From contig CAIOGM010000148.1 in NCBI GenBank assembly GCA_903857795.1, positions 1-57,931 on the forward strand: a stretch of DNA of 57,931 bases, written 5' to 3'. A program made the translations under genes and the position numbers. The notes below the pieces were generated by a model. The model did no database searches and was not told where the DNA came from. It saw only the letters and a program-made list of their open reading frames with translations. This stretch comes from an uncultured Geobacter sp. Its GTDB lineage: Bacteria > Desulfobacterota > Desulfuromonadia > Geobacterales > CAIOGM01. Positions 44,039 to 52,845 of the stretch are shown here, piece by piece. Numbering within the stretch: the stretch's first letter is position 1; each line of letters opens with the position of its first letter.

Positions 44039-45841
44039 TCAGGGCTCGTCACCTCGCAGCCGTTTTTGCCAGCGGCTCAGGATTATGGAGAGGATGGCCG
44101 TGGCGCTTCCGAAGGAGAGGATGCTCACCACAAGGGGGAGCCCCTTGATCCCCATGAGGTCAAAGAGCGCGACCTTCAGGGCGCCGATCAGGATGATGGC
44201 GATGGCGATGTTGCGAATCTCCCCGCTCTTTCTCACATACGCCCAGATCACCATCCCCGCGGCTGCGCCATTGATGAGCACCGACTGGGTAGCCCGGAAC
44301 GCGCTGTCGATATGCCCTACTGCGGCAAACGCCCCGGTACGAAACAGGAAAAAGGCGCTCAGGAGAGAGAGGATGAGAAGCCCCCCGGCGCCGACATCCC
44401 GGGGGTCGGTTCGGGAGAAGAATCTGATGTCGGTGGGAGGAGCATGATTCCGGGCCCACTGGTACTGCAGAAATGCGAATCCTGAGAGGAAGAAGCCGAC
44501 CACCAGGAGGGTGACCAGCGGGCTCGTTGGCGAGAGCCTGATCTGGAGGAAGGCGAAAAGCGCCGTCGTATGGAGCTGCAGCAGGTACGAGGTGAGGCGG
44601 ACCCCTCCGCTCTGCCAGGTACCGGAGAAGATGACCAGCATGAACGCCACGGCGCAGAGAATGGGGAGGGCGAAGAGGGCGTTGCCGGTGATGATCGGCA
44701 GCGCCATGGCCAGAAGGAGTGCTCCCGCGTTGCAGATGGCGCCTAGCCCTCCCTTGCCACCGGAACGCCGCTTGGCCAGATACCTGGTCACATAGATATG
44801 GAGCAGGGCGACGAACAGCCCGAGGGTGCTGACGAGGAGCAGGGAGTTGCCGAGGATGAAGGTGACAAACAGGGAGCTGCCAAAGGCCCAGATCACTGTC
44901 AGGGTCGGCAGGGCGAGATAGTAGCTCCCCACCCGCTCCGCCTGAGTGGTCAGGATCTCCCACGACGCAATGCCGAGGTACATGCCGCCGAAGGTGCCGA
45001 CTCCCGCCAGAAACCAGGGGAGCATGGCCGTGGCTGCTACGGAGGTGGTCGGGTTGATGTAGAGCGAGCGGATGGAGAAGGCCCACCAGATGGCGGTGCA
45101 GGCGGTAACGATAAAGAGCGTCCAGCCGACCCACCGGCACCTCTCCAGGCTCATGGTGAAGTGGCCGAGGAGGTTGGCCACCAGGAGGGTGACGATGAGA
45201 TAGCGGAAATCGGGGTTCTGCTCGTGAAAGGTGACCACCACGGCGGCCAGGACCATCCCCACGCTCCCGATACTGAAGGGGAGTCGGACCCGGTAGCGGC
45301 GGGAGAGCGCGGCGGTCACCCCCCCTGTGGCGATGAGGAGGGTAAAGGCCGGCAGGAGCGGCACCAGGTGAAACTTCTGGTTGAGGTTGGATTCGGCGAT
45401 CACGGCAAAGATGGTGAGGGTACCGCAGGCGGTGAAGACCGGCGCCTGCGCCCCCTCGCGGGCATAGAGGAACCACCCGAAGGCGATCAGGAGCGCGGAG
45501 TAACCGATACCGATGAGACTCCCCAGATCGGGGGGGACGATGGAGTTGTCGGTGACCGTCCTCAGGATCAGGGCGAGAACCATCAGGAAGCTGATGGTCG
45601 AGGCTCGGGAGAGAATCCGGGACGACTCCCCCTCCCAGGTTGAGGCTTCCGTCTCTACGGGCTCAGGCGTAACCGCGGCTTCCTGCCTAGGGGCGATCGG
45701 GGCTAGCGGCAGGGACGCGATAGCCTGCACGGCGGACGCCCCGACGCAGAGTTCAACCTGCTCCACCCGTTGTTTCAGGAGAGTAAGCTCCGTCGTGAGC
45801 AGCTCTATCCTCGCCTCAAGAGTCCGTTGATCGTCCGCCAT
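44039..45841 (-). CDS. DUF2339-like polytopic membrane protein
   Basis: 600 residues from an ATG preceded by AGGAGAG. A short coiled coil (LEARIELLTTELTLLKQRVE) leads into more than 15 hydrophobic helices (for example ISFLMVLALILRTV, LVTLLVVGFFLSGFAFLQY, ATAILSIILSRW). This helix count, the N-terminal coiled coil and the absence of motifs fit DUF2339 proteins of unknown function. It lies between the CbcU-like gene and the ImcH-like gene in the electron-transfer block and is probably cotranscribed, so a role in that complex is possible. Confidence 0.75.
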   Translation of the reverse strand: MADDQRTLEARIELLTTELTLLKQRVEQVELCVGASAVQAIASLPLAPIAPRQEAAVTPEPVETEASTWEGESSRILSRASTISFLMVLALILRTVTDNSIVPPDLGSLIGIGYSALLIAFGWFLYAREGAQAPVFTACGTLTIFAVIAESNLNQKFHLVPLLPAFTLLIATGGVTAALSRRYRVRLPFSIGSVGMVLAAVVVTFHEQNPDFRYLIVTLLVANLLGHFTMSLERCRWVGWTLFIVTACTAIWWAFSIRSLYINPTTSVAATAMLPWFLAGVGTFGGMYLGIASWEILTTQAERVGSYYLALPTLTVIWAFGSSLFVTFILGNSLLLVSTLGLFVALLHIYVTRYLAKRRSGGKGGLGAICNAGALLLAMALPIITGNALFALPILCAVAFMLVIFSGTWQSGGVRLTSYLLQLHTTALFAFLQIRLSPTSPLVTLLVVGFFLSGFAFLQYQWARNHAPPTDIRFFSRTDPRDVGAGGLLILSLLSAFFLFRTGAFAAVGHIDSAFRATQSVLINGAAAGMVIWAYVRKSGEIRNIAIAIILIGALKVALFDLMGIKGLPLVVSILSFGSATAILSIILSRWQKRLRGDEP

Positions 45842-45880
45842 GGCGCCTCTCCTTAACCTCAACCTTTACCTGTAGTCCGT

Positions 45881-47134
45881 TCAGTGAGAGCCCTTGAATT
45901 TGAATACCGGCATGACCTTGTTGATAAAATAGAAGAGCACGTAGGGGGTGATGATGACCGCGACGGCACCGACGAGCCCCTCTTTGACCGTTTCCAGGTT
46001 GTGCGGGATGATGGGGAGGGCGTACTCCATGAACCCGGCGAAACTGGAGGAAAACGCCTGGCCGCCGATGACCACGTTCCACCTCATCATGAAGACGCCA
46101 AAGAGCATGAGGCAGGCGCCCAGGGCGGCGCGGCGCACCGTCAGTCCGGGAAGTTTGAAGAGGATGAACGGCAGCAGGTTCCCCATGCCGTACTGCATGA
46201 CAAAGATCTTGTAGAAGTCCTTCTGGTAGATCACCTCGCGCAGGATGTCCCACGACTTTACCGCGGTGTAGCCACGGAAGATGAGGTCGAGGAGCTCCAG
46301 GGTAATGGCCGCGATAAGAAACATCACCAGGTACCGGGAGGTCAGCTTCACCTCTTCGATCTCGGCGCTCTGGAGTTCCTCGTAGGAGGGAAGGCCGAGC
46401 GTACTCATTCTCCGGCTCAGGAACTTCCGGATCTCCATGGTGACGATGTAGGTGATAATGCAGAGGGCGATCCCGGAGACCACGGCGGAGCAGATGAAGA
46501 TAACCGGCATGAGCGGCGTCATCCAGAGGGCGTTGGCCTTGACCGAGCCGAAGATGAAACCGGCATAGCCGTGGAGGAAACAGGCGACCGGAATCCCGAT
46601 CCCTGCCAGGAATCCGACAGCCTTCTCGTCCTTTTCCAGGGCCTGTTCGCTGATGTCGTAGCTCCCCAGGGTCAGGGCGGAGAAGAGGAGGTAGCGGCAG
46701 GTATCGACCAATCCGCGGTCGGACGTCCCCTTCAACTCCAGGGCAGTGGCGACGAAATGGGGGCGGTAGACAAACCAGAGCTCCGAGGCGACGATCATCC
46801 CGTAGGTGGAGAAGACGATGCCGAAGGCCGCAATAGCCGAGGTGAAGTGCGGGGTCATCATCACGTGAATGCCGCGCAGTGGCTGCTGGAGATGGAGCAT
46901 GAGCGGCATCATCGCCACGGGGAGGAGGGCAAAGGAGAAGACCAGGGAGAAGCGGGCGATATTCTTCAGCTGTTTGACGCCGAAGACGTGGTAGAGAGAG
47001 GAGAGGACGAAGGCCCCCGCCACGAGACCGGTCATGAAGGGGTACATGACGATCTGAATCGACCAGTAGATATATTCGTTGGGATAGCAGAAGAATTCCT
47101 TGAGGGTCCAGACCTCGCCGTGAACTTCCATCAT
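45881..47134 (-). CDS. cbcU: NrfD-type quinone-binding membrane subunit (CbcU-like)
   Basis: 417 residues, about ten membrane helices. EFFCYPNEYIYWSIQIVMYP near the start, LLHLQQPLRGIHVMMTPHF and YGMGNLLPFILFKLPGL are NrfD/PsrC-family features. The protein carries no haem or Fe-S motif; it anchors the module and binds menaquinol. Tetrahaem cytochrome, four-cluster protein and NrfD subunit in this order match the Cbc4 complex CbcSTU of Geobacter. Confidence 0.85.
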   Translation of the reverse strand: MMEVHGEVWTLKEFFCYPNEYIYWSIQIVMYPFMTGLVAGAFVLSSLYHVFGVKQLKNIARFSLVFSFALLPVAMMPLMLHLQQPLRGIHVMMTPHFTSAIAAFGIVFSTYGMIVASELWFVYRPHFVATALELKGTSDRGLVDTCRYLLFSALTLGSYDISEQALEKDEKAVGFLAGIGIPVACFLHGYAGFIFGSVKANALWMTPLMPVIFICSAVVSGIALCIITYIVTMEIRKFLSRRMSTLGLPSYEELQSAEIEEVKLTSRYLVMFLIAAITLELLDLIFRGYTAVKSWDILREVIYQKDFYKIFVMQYGMGNLLPFILFKLPGLTVRRAALGACLMLFGVFMMRWNVVIGGQAFSSSFAGFMEYALPIIPHNLETVKEGLVGAVAVIITPYVLFYFINKVMPVFKFKGSH

Positions 47135-47136
47135 GA

Positions 47137-47952
47137 CTATCTCACCTCCCTGTCCAGAGCCAGGTAGTAGACTTGGGGCTTGGTGCCGTATTCCGACTTG
47201 AGCACCCCAACCCTGCCGTACATGATGGTCCTGGTGACCGGATCATTGGGGTCTTTCAGATTGCCGATCTGCCGGGCGCCGAAGGGGCATGACTGCACAC
47301 AGGCGGTCTTCATCCCCTTGGTAATCCTGTGGTAGCAGAAGTTGCACTTCTCGGCGACCTTTAAGAGGGGGTGGAAGAAGCGGACGCCGTAGGGACACCC
47401 CATGATGCAGTAGCCACAGCCGATGCACCAGGAACGATCAACCAGAACCACGCCGTCGGCGGTCTTGTAGGTCGCCCCCACCGGACAGACCTGCACGCAG
47501 GGAGGATTGTCGCATTGATTGCAGAGTTTGGGCACGAAGAACGCCTTGGAGATATCCTCTTCCTTGACCTCCACGTGCCTCCCTTCGCCGATGTCGATCT
47601 GGGGGGTCGTGAAGCCGTCACGGCCGGCCTTGGGAGAGTCGGCGTTGATGCCGAACCCGGGGTTCGGCATTCCGTTCTCCACCCGCATCTTGCCGTCCTT
47701 ACAGATGACATAGCGCTCCACCCAGGTGCGGGAGACATCGGCATCGTAGGGAACCTCGTTCTCCAGCTTGCACGCCTTGACGCAGAAGCCGCAGCCGACG
47801 CATTTCTGCGTATCTGCGAGAAAGACCCATTTGTAGTCGGAGGAACCTGCCGCCAGGAGTCTCTTGGGGTCGATGAACTCCAGGGCCGAGGCGGGAATAG
47901 CCGCTCCGGCGATGATGGTGATGGTCCGTTTCAGAAAGTCTCGTCGATCCAT
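47137..47952 (-). CDS. cbcT: Four-[4Fe-4S] electron-transfer subunit (CbcT-like)
   Basis: 271 residues. N-terminal MDRRDFLKRTITIIAGAA is a Tat-like signal. Cysteine clusters: KCVGCGFCVKACKLE, LCNQCDNPPCVQVCPVGA, SWCIGCGYCIMGCPYG, KCNFCYHR and ACVQSCPFGA, enough for four [4Fe-4S] centres as in NrfC/HybA-type proteins. It links the NrfD subunit to the cytochrome. Confidence 0.9.
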   Translation of the reverse strand: MDRRDFLKRTITIIAGAAIPASALEFIDPKRLLAAGSSDYKWVFLADTQKCVGCGFCVKACKLENEVPYDADVSRTWVERYVICKDGKMRVENGMPNPGFGINADSPKAGRDGFTTPQIDIGEGRHVEVKEEDISKAFFVPKLCNQCDNPPCVQVCPVGATYKTADGVVLVDRSWCIGCGYCIMGCPYGVRFFHPLLKVAEKCNFCYHRITKGMKTACVQSCPFGARQIGNLKDPNDPVTRTIMYGRVGVLKSEYGTKPQVYYLALDREVR

Positions 47953-48009
47953 ATGCTCCTGCCTCCGTGGAGTTGTCTGTTCAGGAATCCCCTGGCGCCA
48001 CCGTTACCC

Positions 48010-48546
48010 TCACTTCGCGGTGCGCCCCTCCTTCTTCGACTCCTGCTCATAGACCGGGAATCGTTGCGGGCTCTTCTTCAGCACTCCCAGGTTCGGGTTA
48101 TGGGGATCGTGGCAGGTGACACACTCCACATTGGGGTCTTGGTGGGTGGCGGGGTCTATGCCGCGGATCTTCCCCCGATCACTGTTGGGATACTTCAAGA
48201 TGGCGTGACAGCGGAGACAGAGGAGCCGGTTGACGTCGATGGGGAGCTTGGCGATTTTCCCTGGGTGCCCCACCCCCGGACCGTGACAGTTCTCGCAGGG
48301 GATGATCCCGTGCGGGGTCTTCTGGATAGAAGTAAAATTTTCCCTGTGGCACTCCTTGCACTGCCCCGACCCCTGATACTTGACCTTGATCTCCTTCCAG
48401 AACTTTTCATTGGTAAAGTTGTGCCAGCCGTACATATAGCCGGCCTCTCCAACGCCGAAATCCTTGGGCACGTAGAAGGTCCTGAAGATCAGGATCCCCG
48501 CCACGAGCGCCAGCGCTACGAACAATGGTCGCCATACGTGACTCAC
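48010..48546 (-). CDS. cbcS: Membrane-anchored tetrahaem cytochrome c (CbcS-like)
   Basis: 178 residues from a GTG preceded by AGGAGGT. One N-terminal helix (RPLFVALALVAGILIFRTF) is an uncleaved anchor. Haem motifs: CKECH 63, CENCH 84, CLRCH 110, CVTCH 142. First gene of the CbcSTU-like module; it would pass electrons from the Fe-S subunit to periplasmic carriers. Confidence 0.88.
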   Translation of the reverse strand: MSHVWRPLFVALALVAGILIFRTFYVPKDFGVGEAGYMYGWHNFTNEKFWKEIKVKYQGSGQCKECHRENFTSIQKTPHGIIPCENCHGPGVGHPGKIAKLPIDVNRLLCLRCHAILKYPNSDRGKIRGIDPATHQDPNVECVTCHDPHNPNLGVLKKSPQRFPVYEQESKKEGRTAK

Positions 48547-48748
48547 TGGGTGTTACCTCCTTACATGGGATTGATAAAATAGCGTTCGATCACTGCACGG
48601 AAGCGCTGGTCGGCCGCTGTTTACAGGGAAGAGCCGTGAAAATTGCGATACGCTAACACGGATTATCGCTGACTGTCCACTGTTTATCCGGTGATAGCGT
48701 CGAAAATGTCGGCGGGGGTTCAAGCGGGGAGGAACGTGACAGAACGGC
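48547..48748. other. Upstream region of the CbcSTU-like module
   Basis: No gene recognised. It lies between the terminator of the nonahaem gene and the GTG of the CbcS-like gene, so it should hold that operon's promoter, but no clear hexamer pair was assigned. Confidence 0.35.
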
Positions 48749-48777
48749 AAAAAAAAGGGGGCTGCATGGCAGCCCCC
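48749..48777 (-). terminator. Terminator of the nonahaem cytochrome gene
   Basis: A 9-bp stem GGGGGCTGC/GCAGCCCCC on the minus strand followed by eight T. Confidence 0.85.
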
Positions 48778-48799
48778 ACAAAAGTCAAACAGAGGTATG

Positions 48800-50656
48800 T
48801 TAGTGGCCGCTGCCGCCGATGAACGCATAGACCATGAGGAGCAGGAGTGAGATACCGATGAAGAGCGCCGTGAAGCCGAACCCCTTGAAGAGGAAGTCGT
48901 AGAGGACGCCGCTGCTCTTCTTCACCTTGAACTGCTCGGTGATGCCCCGCTCCTCATACCGCTTCCACTGATCGCCGCGCTCCTCGATGAACTCTTCCTT
49001 GGTCATCTGACCGTTGAAGATGACGAAGTCCATGGGGAACTTTTCCGGACGACCATGGGTGTTGAAGAAGTGGACGGAGAAGATGAAGCCGGTGGCCAGG
49101 AGCGCCTCATCGGAGTGGATGATGGTGGCGACGTTGAACGCCCACCCCGGCAGGAATATGCCGAACAGCTCCGGGAACCAGAGCATCAGCCCCGAGCCGC
49201 CGATGGCGAACATCCCCCAGAAGACCGCCAGGAAGTCGAACTTCTCCCAGTAGGTCCAACGGTCAAAGGAGGGCTTGGGCCCCTTGAAGAGGAACCACCG
49301 GACCATGCCGGTCACATCCTTGAGGTCCCGCAGGTTGGGACAGAGGGAGTCGGGGCCGAAGAGGCGCTGGATGCAGTTCCCCGGCACATCCTTCCGGATG
49401 AAGAGGAAATGGATGCTCATGAGGATGGCGCCGGCAAAGTAGAGGAAGGTGACAACCGCACAGATCCGGTGGATGAAGCCGGCTGCAGCCGTTCCGCCGT
49501 ACATGTTCATGAGCGCCATGGCCCAGGCCTGATCGCTGAACTTCAGGGGGAGCCCGGTGAGCGACAGTCCCAGGAAGCTGGTGATGACCATGACATGCAG
49601 GGTGATATGTTTTCCGTTGAACCGCCGGTACTGCTTGTGAGGTTCAGAGATATCGTGATGCAGGCGCCCTTCCATGAGGGCCTCTTCCCGCTGCCGGTTC
49701 TCCACAAAACCCCGGAACATCCAGAGGAGGGTGTGGAGCCAGAAGACGGCAAAAGTTGAGGTCAGCAGGCCGGTCATGCTGACAAAGGTCCAGAAGAGGA
49801 TCGGATAGTTCTTCCGGTCCGTATGTTCACCATGGGGATAGTATGCGGTAAAGAGCTGGGTCGCCTTCTTGTGGCAGGCGGCGCAGGTCTTTAGCAGATT
49901 CTTCGGGTTGACGGTGGAGTTCGGATCTTTTGCCGGGAGGACGTTATGAGCGGAGTGACAGTCGGCGCAGCCTGCCACCAGCTCCGGTGAGCCGAGACGG
50001 TAATTTTTCCCGTGGTAGCTCGCCATGTAGCTCTCCACCGCCACATTGGTGACATTGTTGCGCTTCATCATCTCTTCGTTGCTGTGGCACTTCATGCAGA
50101 CCTTGGTATGGAACTCCCGGACACTGTGGGACTTGCCGTCACCGATGGCGTTGATTTCATGGAGGTTATGACAGTCATTGCAGGCTGCGGAGTCTTTGTT
50201 CCCCGCCGCGACCGCCTTGCCGTGGACGGAGTTGCGGTAGCCGGCCTCCTTGTCATGGCACTGGATACATTTGGCCACGACGATCTTCTTGTCCCCTTTC
50301 CAGTACTGGTGGGTGTGGACATCGGTGTGGCAATCGGCGCAGGTAACCCCCTTCTGGATATGGACGCTGAGGTAATGTTCCGCGGTCTGTTTCTTGTGGC
50401 ACCGGTCGCAGGCGACCTTTTGGACCTTGATCTCCTTGCGCATATGTTTCGACAGGTCGGTGATATCCACATGACAGCTGGTACAGGCGTTCTTCCCATG
50501 CACCGATGCGGCGAAGGCCGTCATGGAGATCTTTTCGCCGTGGCAGCCAAGACAGGTGGCCGGATCGATGGCCATCCCGTGTTCGGCCGCCGCGGGTTGG
50601 ACCATGAGAGACAGGAGAGAAAATACAAGCACCAGCTTAAACCAATTTTGCAGCAT
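48800..50656 (-). CDS. Nonahaem cytochrome c fused to cytochrome b (CbcL type)
   Basis: 618 residues from the ATG preceded by GAGGAGG. A Sec signal (LVLVFSLLSLMVQPAAA) leads into a periplasmic domain with nine CXXCH motifs (residues about 35, 58, 83, 106, 130, 159, 187, 230, 258). From about 285 on, four to five membrane helices carry His residues suited to di-haem b binding (KHITLHVMVITSFLGLSLTG, FIHRICAVVTFLYFAGAIL, NVATIIHSDEALLATGFIFS), like FdnI/HydC. This c-then-b arrangement is that of CbcL of Geobacter sulfurreducens, used for low-potential acceptors. It ends in its own terminator. Confidence 0.85.
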   Translation of the reverse strand: MLQNWFKLVLVFSLLSLMVQPAAAEHGMAIDPATCLGCHGEKISMTAFAASVHGKNACTSCHVDITDLSKHMRKEIKVQKVACDRCHKKQTAEHYLSVHIQKGVTCADCHTDVHTHQYWKGDKKIVVAKCIQCHDKEAGYRNSVHGKAVAAGNKDSAACNDCHNLHEINAIGDGKSHSVREFHTKVCMKCHSNEEMMKRNNVTNVAVESYMASYHGKNYRLGSPELVAGCADCHSAHNVLPAKDPNSTVNPKNLLKTCAACHKKATQLFTAYYPHGEHTDRKNYPILFWTFVSMTGLLTSTFAVFWLHTLLWMFRGFVENRQREEALMEGRLHHDISEPHKQYRRFNGKHITLHVMVITSFLGLSLTGLPLKFSDQAWAMALMNMYGGTAAAGFIHRICAVVTFLYFAGAILMSIHFLFIRKDVPGNCIQRLFGPDSLCPNLRDLKDVTGMVRWFLFKGPKPSFDRWTYWEKFDFLAVFWGMFAIGGSGLMLWFPELFGIFLPGWAFNVATIIHSDEALLATGFIFSVHFFNTHGRPEKFPMDFVIFNGQMTKEEFIEERGDQWKRYEERGITEQFKVKKSSGVLYDFLFKGFGFTALFIGISLLLLMVYAFIGGSGH

Positions 50657-51152
50657 GCGACGCCTCCTCGGTTGGGGTTGGTGGGGTGACCGGTGATCGG
50701 CAAACCGGACCGTCACGACAGTTCATGTATCAGGGGCAAGGGTGGCACAGAGGCACCAAGCCCCCTCCTTATACAAGATGAGTGCCCAAAAGAGGATGAG
50801 TCGGCAGAAGAGACGCCGAGAACCGCTCGCCACCCGGCAGAGCCCGTGAGAGCGCCATTCCCGGGAGACGCACCCCGCCTCCCTCACCGCAACCTCTCTC
50901 AAATTTTACGCATTTTCAGACTTTTTACCGTCATATGCCGATACTCCTCCGTCATTTCGCCGGATTTTCCCCCTGATCCCATCTACAGGAGTTGAAACCG
51001 GCAGCGGTCCCCCTTGCGGAGAAATTCCGGTCCGGTTCGACCTCTTTCTGACAAACTCACGCCGGACCGTTTCGGCGCTTGACAAGGCAGAGTCACTTTG
51101 TTAGTCTCGCTAAACTTATTTGGCCGTATACAAAAAAATAGGGACTAAATCC
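50657..51152. other. Divergent intergenic region between the nonahaem cytochrome and the aminotransferase
   Basis: Nearly 500 bases without a plausible gene. A perfect TTGACA (51079-51084) with TAGTCT 17 bases on could drive the aminotransferase gene. The left part should hold the cytochrome promoter; nothing else was recognised. Confidence 0.4.
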
Positions 51153-52226
51153 GTGCATAAAAAACTCTTCATCCCCGGTCCGGTGGAAATTGCCCCCGAG
51201 ATTCTTCAGGCGATGGCGACCCCGATGATCGGCCACCGGATGCCCGAGTACGCCCTTCTCCACGGCCGGGTGACCTCCGGGCTAAAACAGGTGATGGCGA
51301 CCCGCAACCGGGTCTTTCTTGCCACCTCCAGCGCCTTCGGAGTGATGGAGGGGGCAATCCGCAACCTGGTGAAGGGACGGTGCGTCAACTTCTGCAATGG
51401 CGCCTTCTCCGACAAATGGCATGATGTCACGCTGCGCTGCGGCAAGGAAGCCGACGCCGTCAAGGTCCCCTGGGGGGCGCCGATTACCCCGGAACTGGTG
51501 GAGCGGACCCTGGCAACCGGCCGCTACGACTCCTTTACCCTCATCCACAACGAGACCTCCACCGGGGTAATGTCGCCCCTGCCGGAGATCATGGCGGTGG
51601 CCGGACGCTTCCCGGGGATCATCTCTATTGTCGATACCGTCTCTTCCATGAGCGCCCTCCCGATCCCCCTGGACGAGTTGGGGATAGACGTCTGCATCTT
51701 CGGCGTGCAGAAGGCCTTTGCCCTGCCGCCGGGGCTGGCGGTCTTCAGCGCCTCGGAGCGGGCTCTGGAGCGGGCAAAGACGGTGGAGGGGCGAGGATAT
51801 TACTTCGATTTCCTGGAATTTTCCGCCAACGACGCCAAAGACAACACCCCGTCAACCCCCTGCATCTCCCTCATCTACGCCCTGGACACACAGCTCCAGC
51901 GGTTCTTCTCCGAGGGACTGGAGCAGCGGTGGGCCCGTCACCGGGAGTTGGCGGCTTATGTGGCGGAGTGGGTGCGCGACCGCGGCTTCGATTTCTTCGT
52001 GGCAGAACCGTACCGCTCAGTCACCCTGACCTGTGTCGCCAACAACCGGGGGGTAAACCTGAAGAAATTGAAGGGGGAACTTGGAGAACTCGGCTATGCC
52101 TTCGATGACGGTTACGGCAAGCTGAAAGGGGAGACCTTCAGGATCGCCCACATGGGAGACCTGCTCTTGGACGAGTTGAAAGAGTTTATTTCGGTGATTG
52201 ACCGACTACTGACGACTGGAGAGTGA
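51153..52226 (+). CDS. Class V aminotransferase (alanine-glyoxylate/serine-pyruvate type)
   Basis: 357 residues from GTG (MHKKLFIPGPVEIAPEIL). PLP enzyme: FIPGPVEIAPEILQAM, LATSSAFGVMEGAIRNLV, LIHNETSTGVMSPLPEI, SIVDTVSSMSALPIPLDE and the PLP-lysine stretch CIFGVQKAFALPPGLAVFS. Substrate cannot be fixed; alanine-glyoxylate, serine-pyruvate or phosphonate-type activities all occur in this family. A TTG at 51120 would add 11 residues. Confidence 0.88.
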   Translation: MHKKLFIPGPVEIAPEILQAMATPMIGHRMPEYALLHGRVTSGLKQVMATRNRVFLATSSAFGVMEGAIRNLVKGRCVNFCNGAFSDKWHDVTLRCGKEADAVKVPWGAPITPELVERTLATGRYDSFTLIHNETSTGVMSPLPEIMAVAGRFPGIISIVDTVSSMSALPIPLDELGIDVCIFGVQKAFALPPGLAVFSASERALERAKTVEGRGYYFDFLEFSANDAKDNTPSTPCISLIYALDTQLQRFFSEGLEQRWARHRELAAYVAEWVRDRGFDFFVAEPYRSVTLTCVANNRGVNLKKLKGELGELGYAFDDGYGKLKGETFRIAHMGDLLLDELKEFISVIDRLLTTGE

Positions 52227-52257
52227 TGCGACTGCTCTGCGGGAAAGGAGAACCTAG

Positions 52258-52431
52258 ATGAAATGTCCGAACTGCGGCGACCGCCAATCGGTCGAGATCG
52301 ATACTCATTCCGAAGGCTTTACCCCGAATGATTGTCCCGTCAAGGAGTGCGGAGCCTGCGGGCTGGTCTGGCGGGTTAAGCTGGTTGATGATCAGATGGA
52401 GATAGACGTAATAAAACCTGCATCTCAATAG
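52258..52431 (+). CDS. Small zinc-ribbon protein, 57 residues
   Basis: AAGGAG lies seven bases before the ATG. MKCPNCGDRQSVEID and DCPVKECGACGLVWRVKLVD show two Cys-x-x-Cys knuckles (Cys 3, 6 and 31, 34) of a zinc ribbon. The rest is hydrophilic and ends within a shared terminator. The gene starts 31 bases after the aminotransferase and is probably cotranscribed with it. Function unknown. Confidence 0.7.
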   Translation: MKCPNCGDRQSVEIDTHSEGFTPNDCPVKECGACGLVWRVKLVDDQMEIDVIKPASQ

Positions 52432-52444
52432 AGGTGCAGGTTTT
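52413..52444. terminator. Bidirectional terminator between zinc-ribbon and rubredoxin genes
   Basis: AAAACCTGCA pairs with TGCAGGTTTT, extended by TCTC/GAGG. Its left arm is inside the last codons of the zinc-ribbon gene. Confidence 0.75.
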
Positions 52445-52468
52445 CCTGTAATTACCGGATGAGGTTTC

Positions 52469-52627
52469 TCAGGCCGGCTCGAAGGCCTCTTTGCCGGCTC
52501 CGCAGAGGGGACAGACCCAGCCGTCGGGGATCTCTTCGAAGGTTGTTCCGGGAGCGACACCGTTGTCGGGATCTCCGGTTTCCGGGTCATAGACATACTG
52601 ACAGATGGTACAGATCCAGCGTTCCAT
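52469..52627 (-). CDS. Rubredoxin
   Basis: 52 residues, complete, with AAGGAG in front of the [21 protein letters not shown] and [18 protein letters not shown] are the two Cys-x-x-Cys loops that bind one iron. It is a small one-electron carrier, often for oxygen or peroxide removal in anaerobes. Its only neighbours are the convergent zinc-ribbon gene and pckG. Confidence 0.94.
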   Translation of the reverse strand: MERWICTICQYVYDPETGDPDNGVAPGTTFEEIPDGWVCPLCGAGKEAFEPA

Positions 52628-52845
52628 GGAAATTCTCCTTGTTAAGGGGTTTGATGATCGGCAGACCCCACGCGGGGAGCCGGTTTCAGAGTTTATAGCA
52701 GATTTGGTGATGCGGTGTCAAACCGAACCGCATCGGCAAAAAAGTTCGGCCGACCGCCTGATGACAGACAGGGGAGCCGATACCGCAGGGAGCTTGTGAG
52801 TTGGTCAATGGTGTTAAATTGAATTCGAAAGGGGACACAACGGCT

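Noticed and set aside
44160-47167. Long open frames antisense to, or out of frame with, the DUF2339-like and CbcU-like genes
   Set aside because: Compositionally biased translations without ribosome sites or motifs; the genes in the accepted frames have clear membrane helices.
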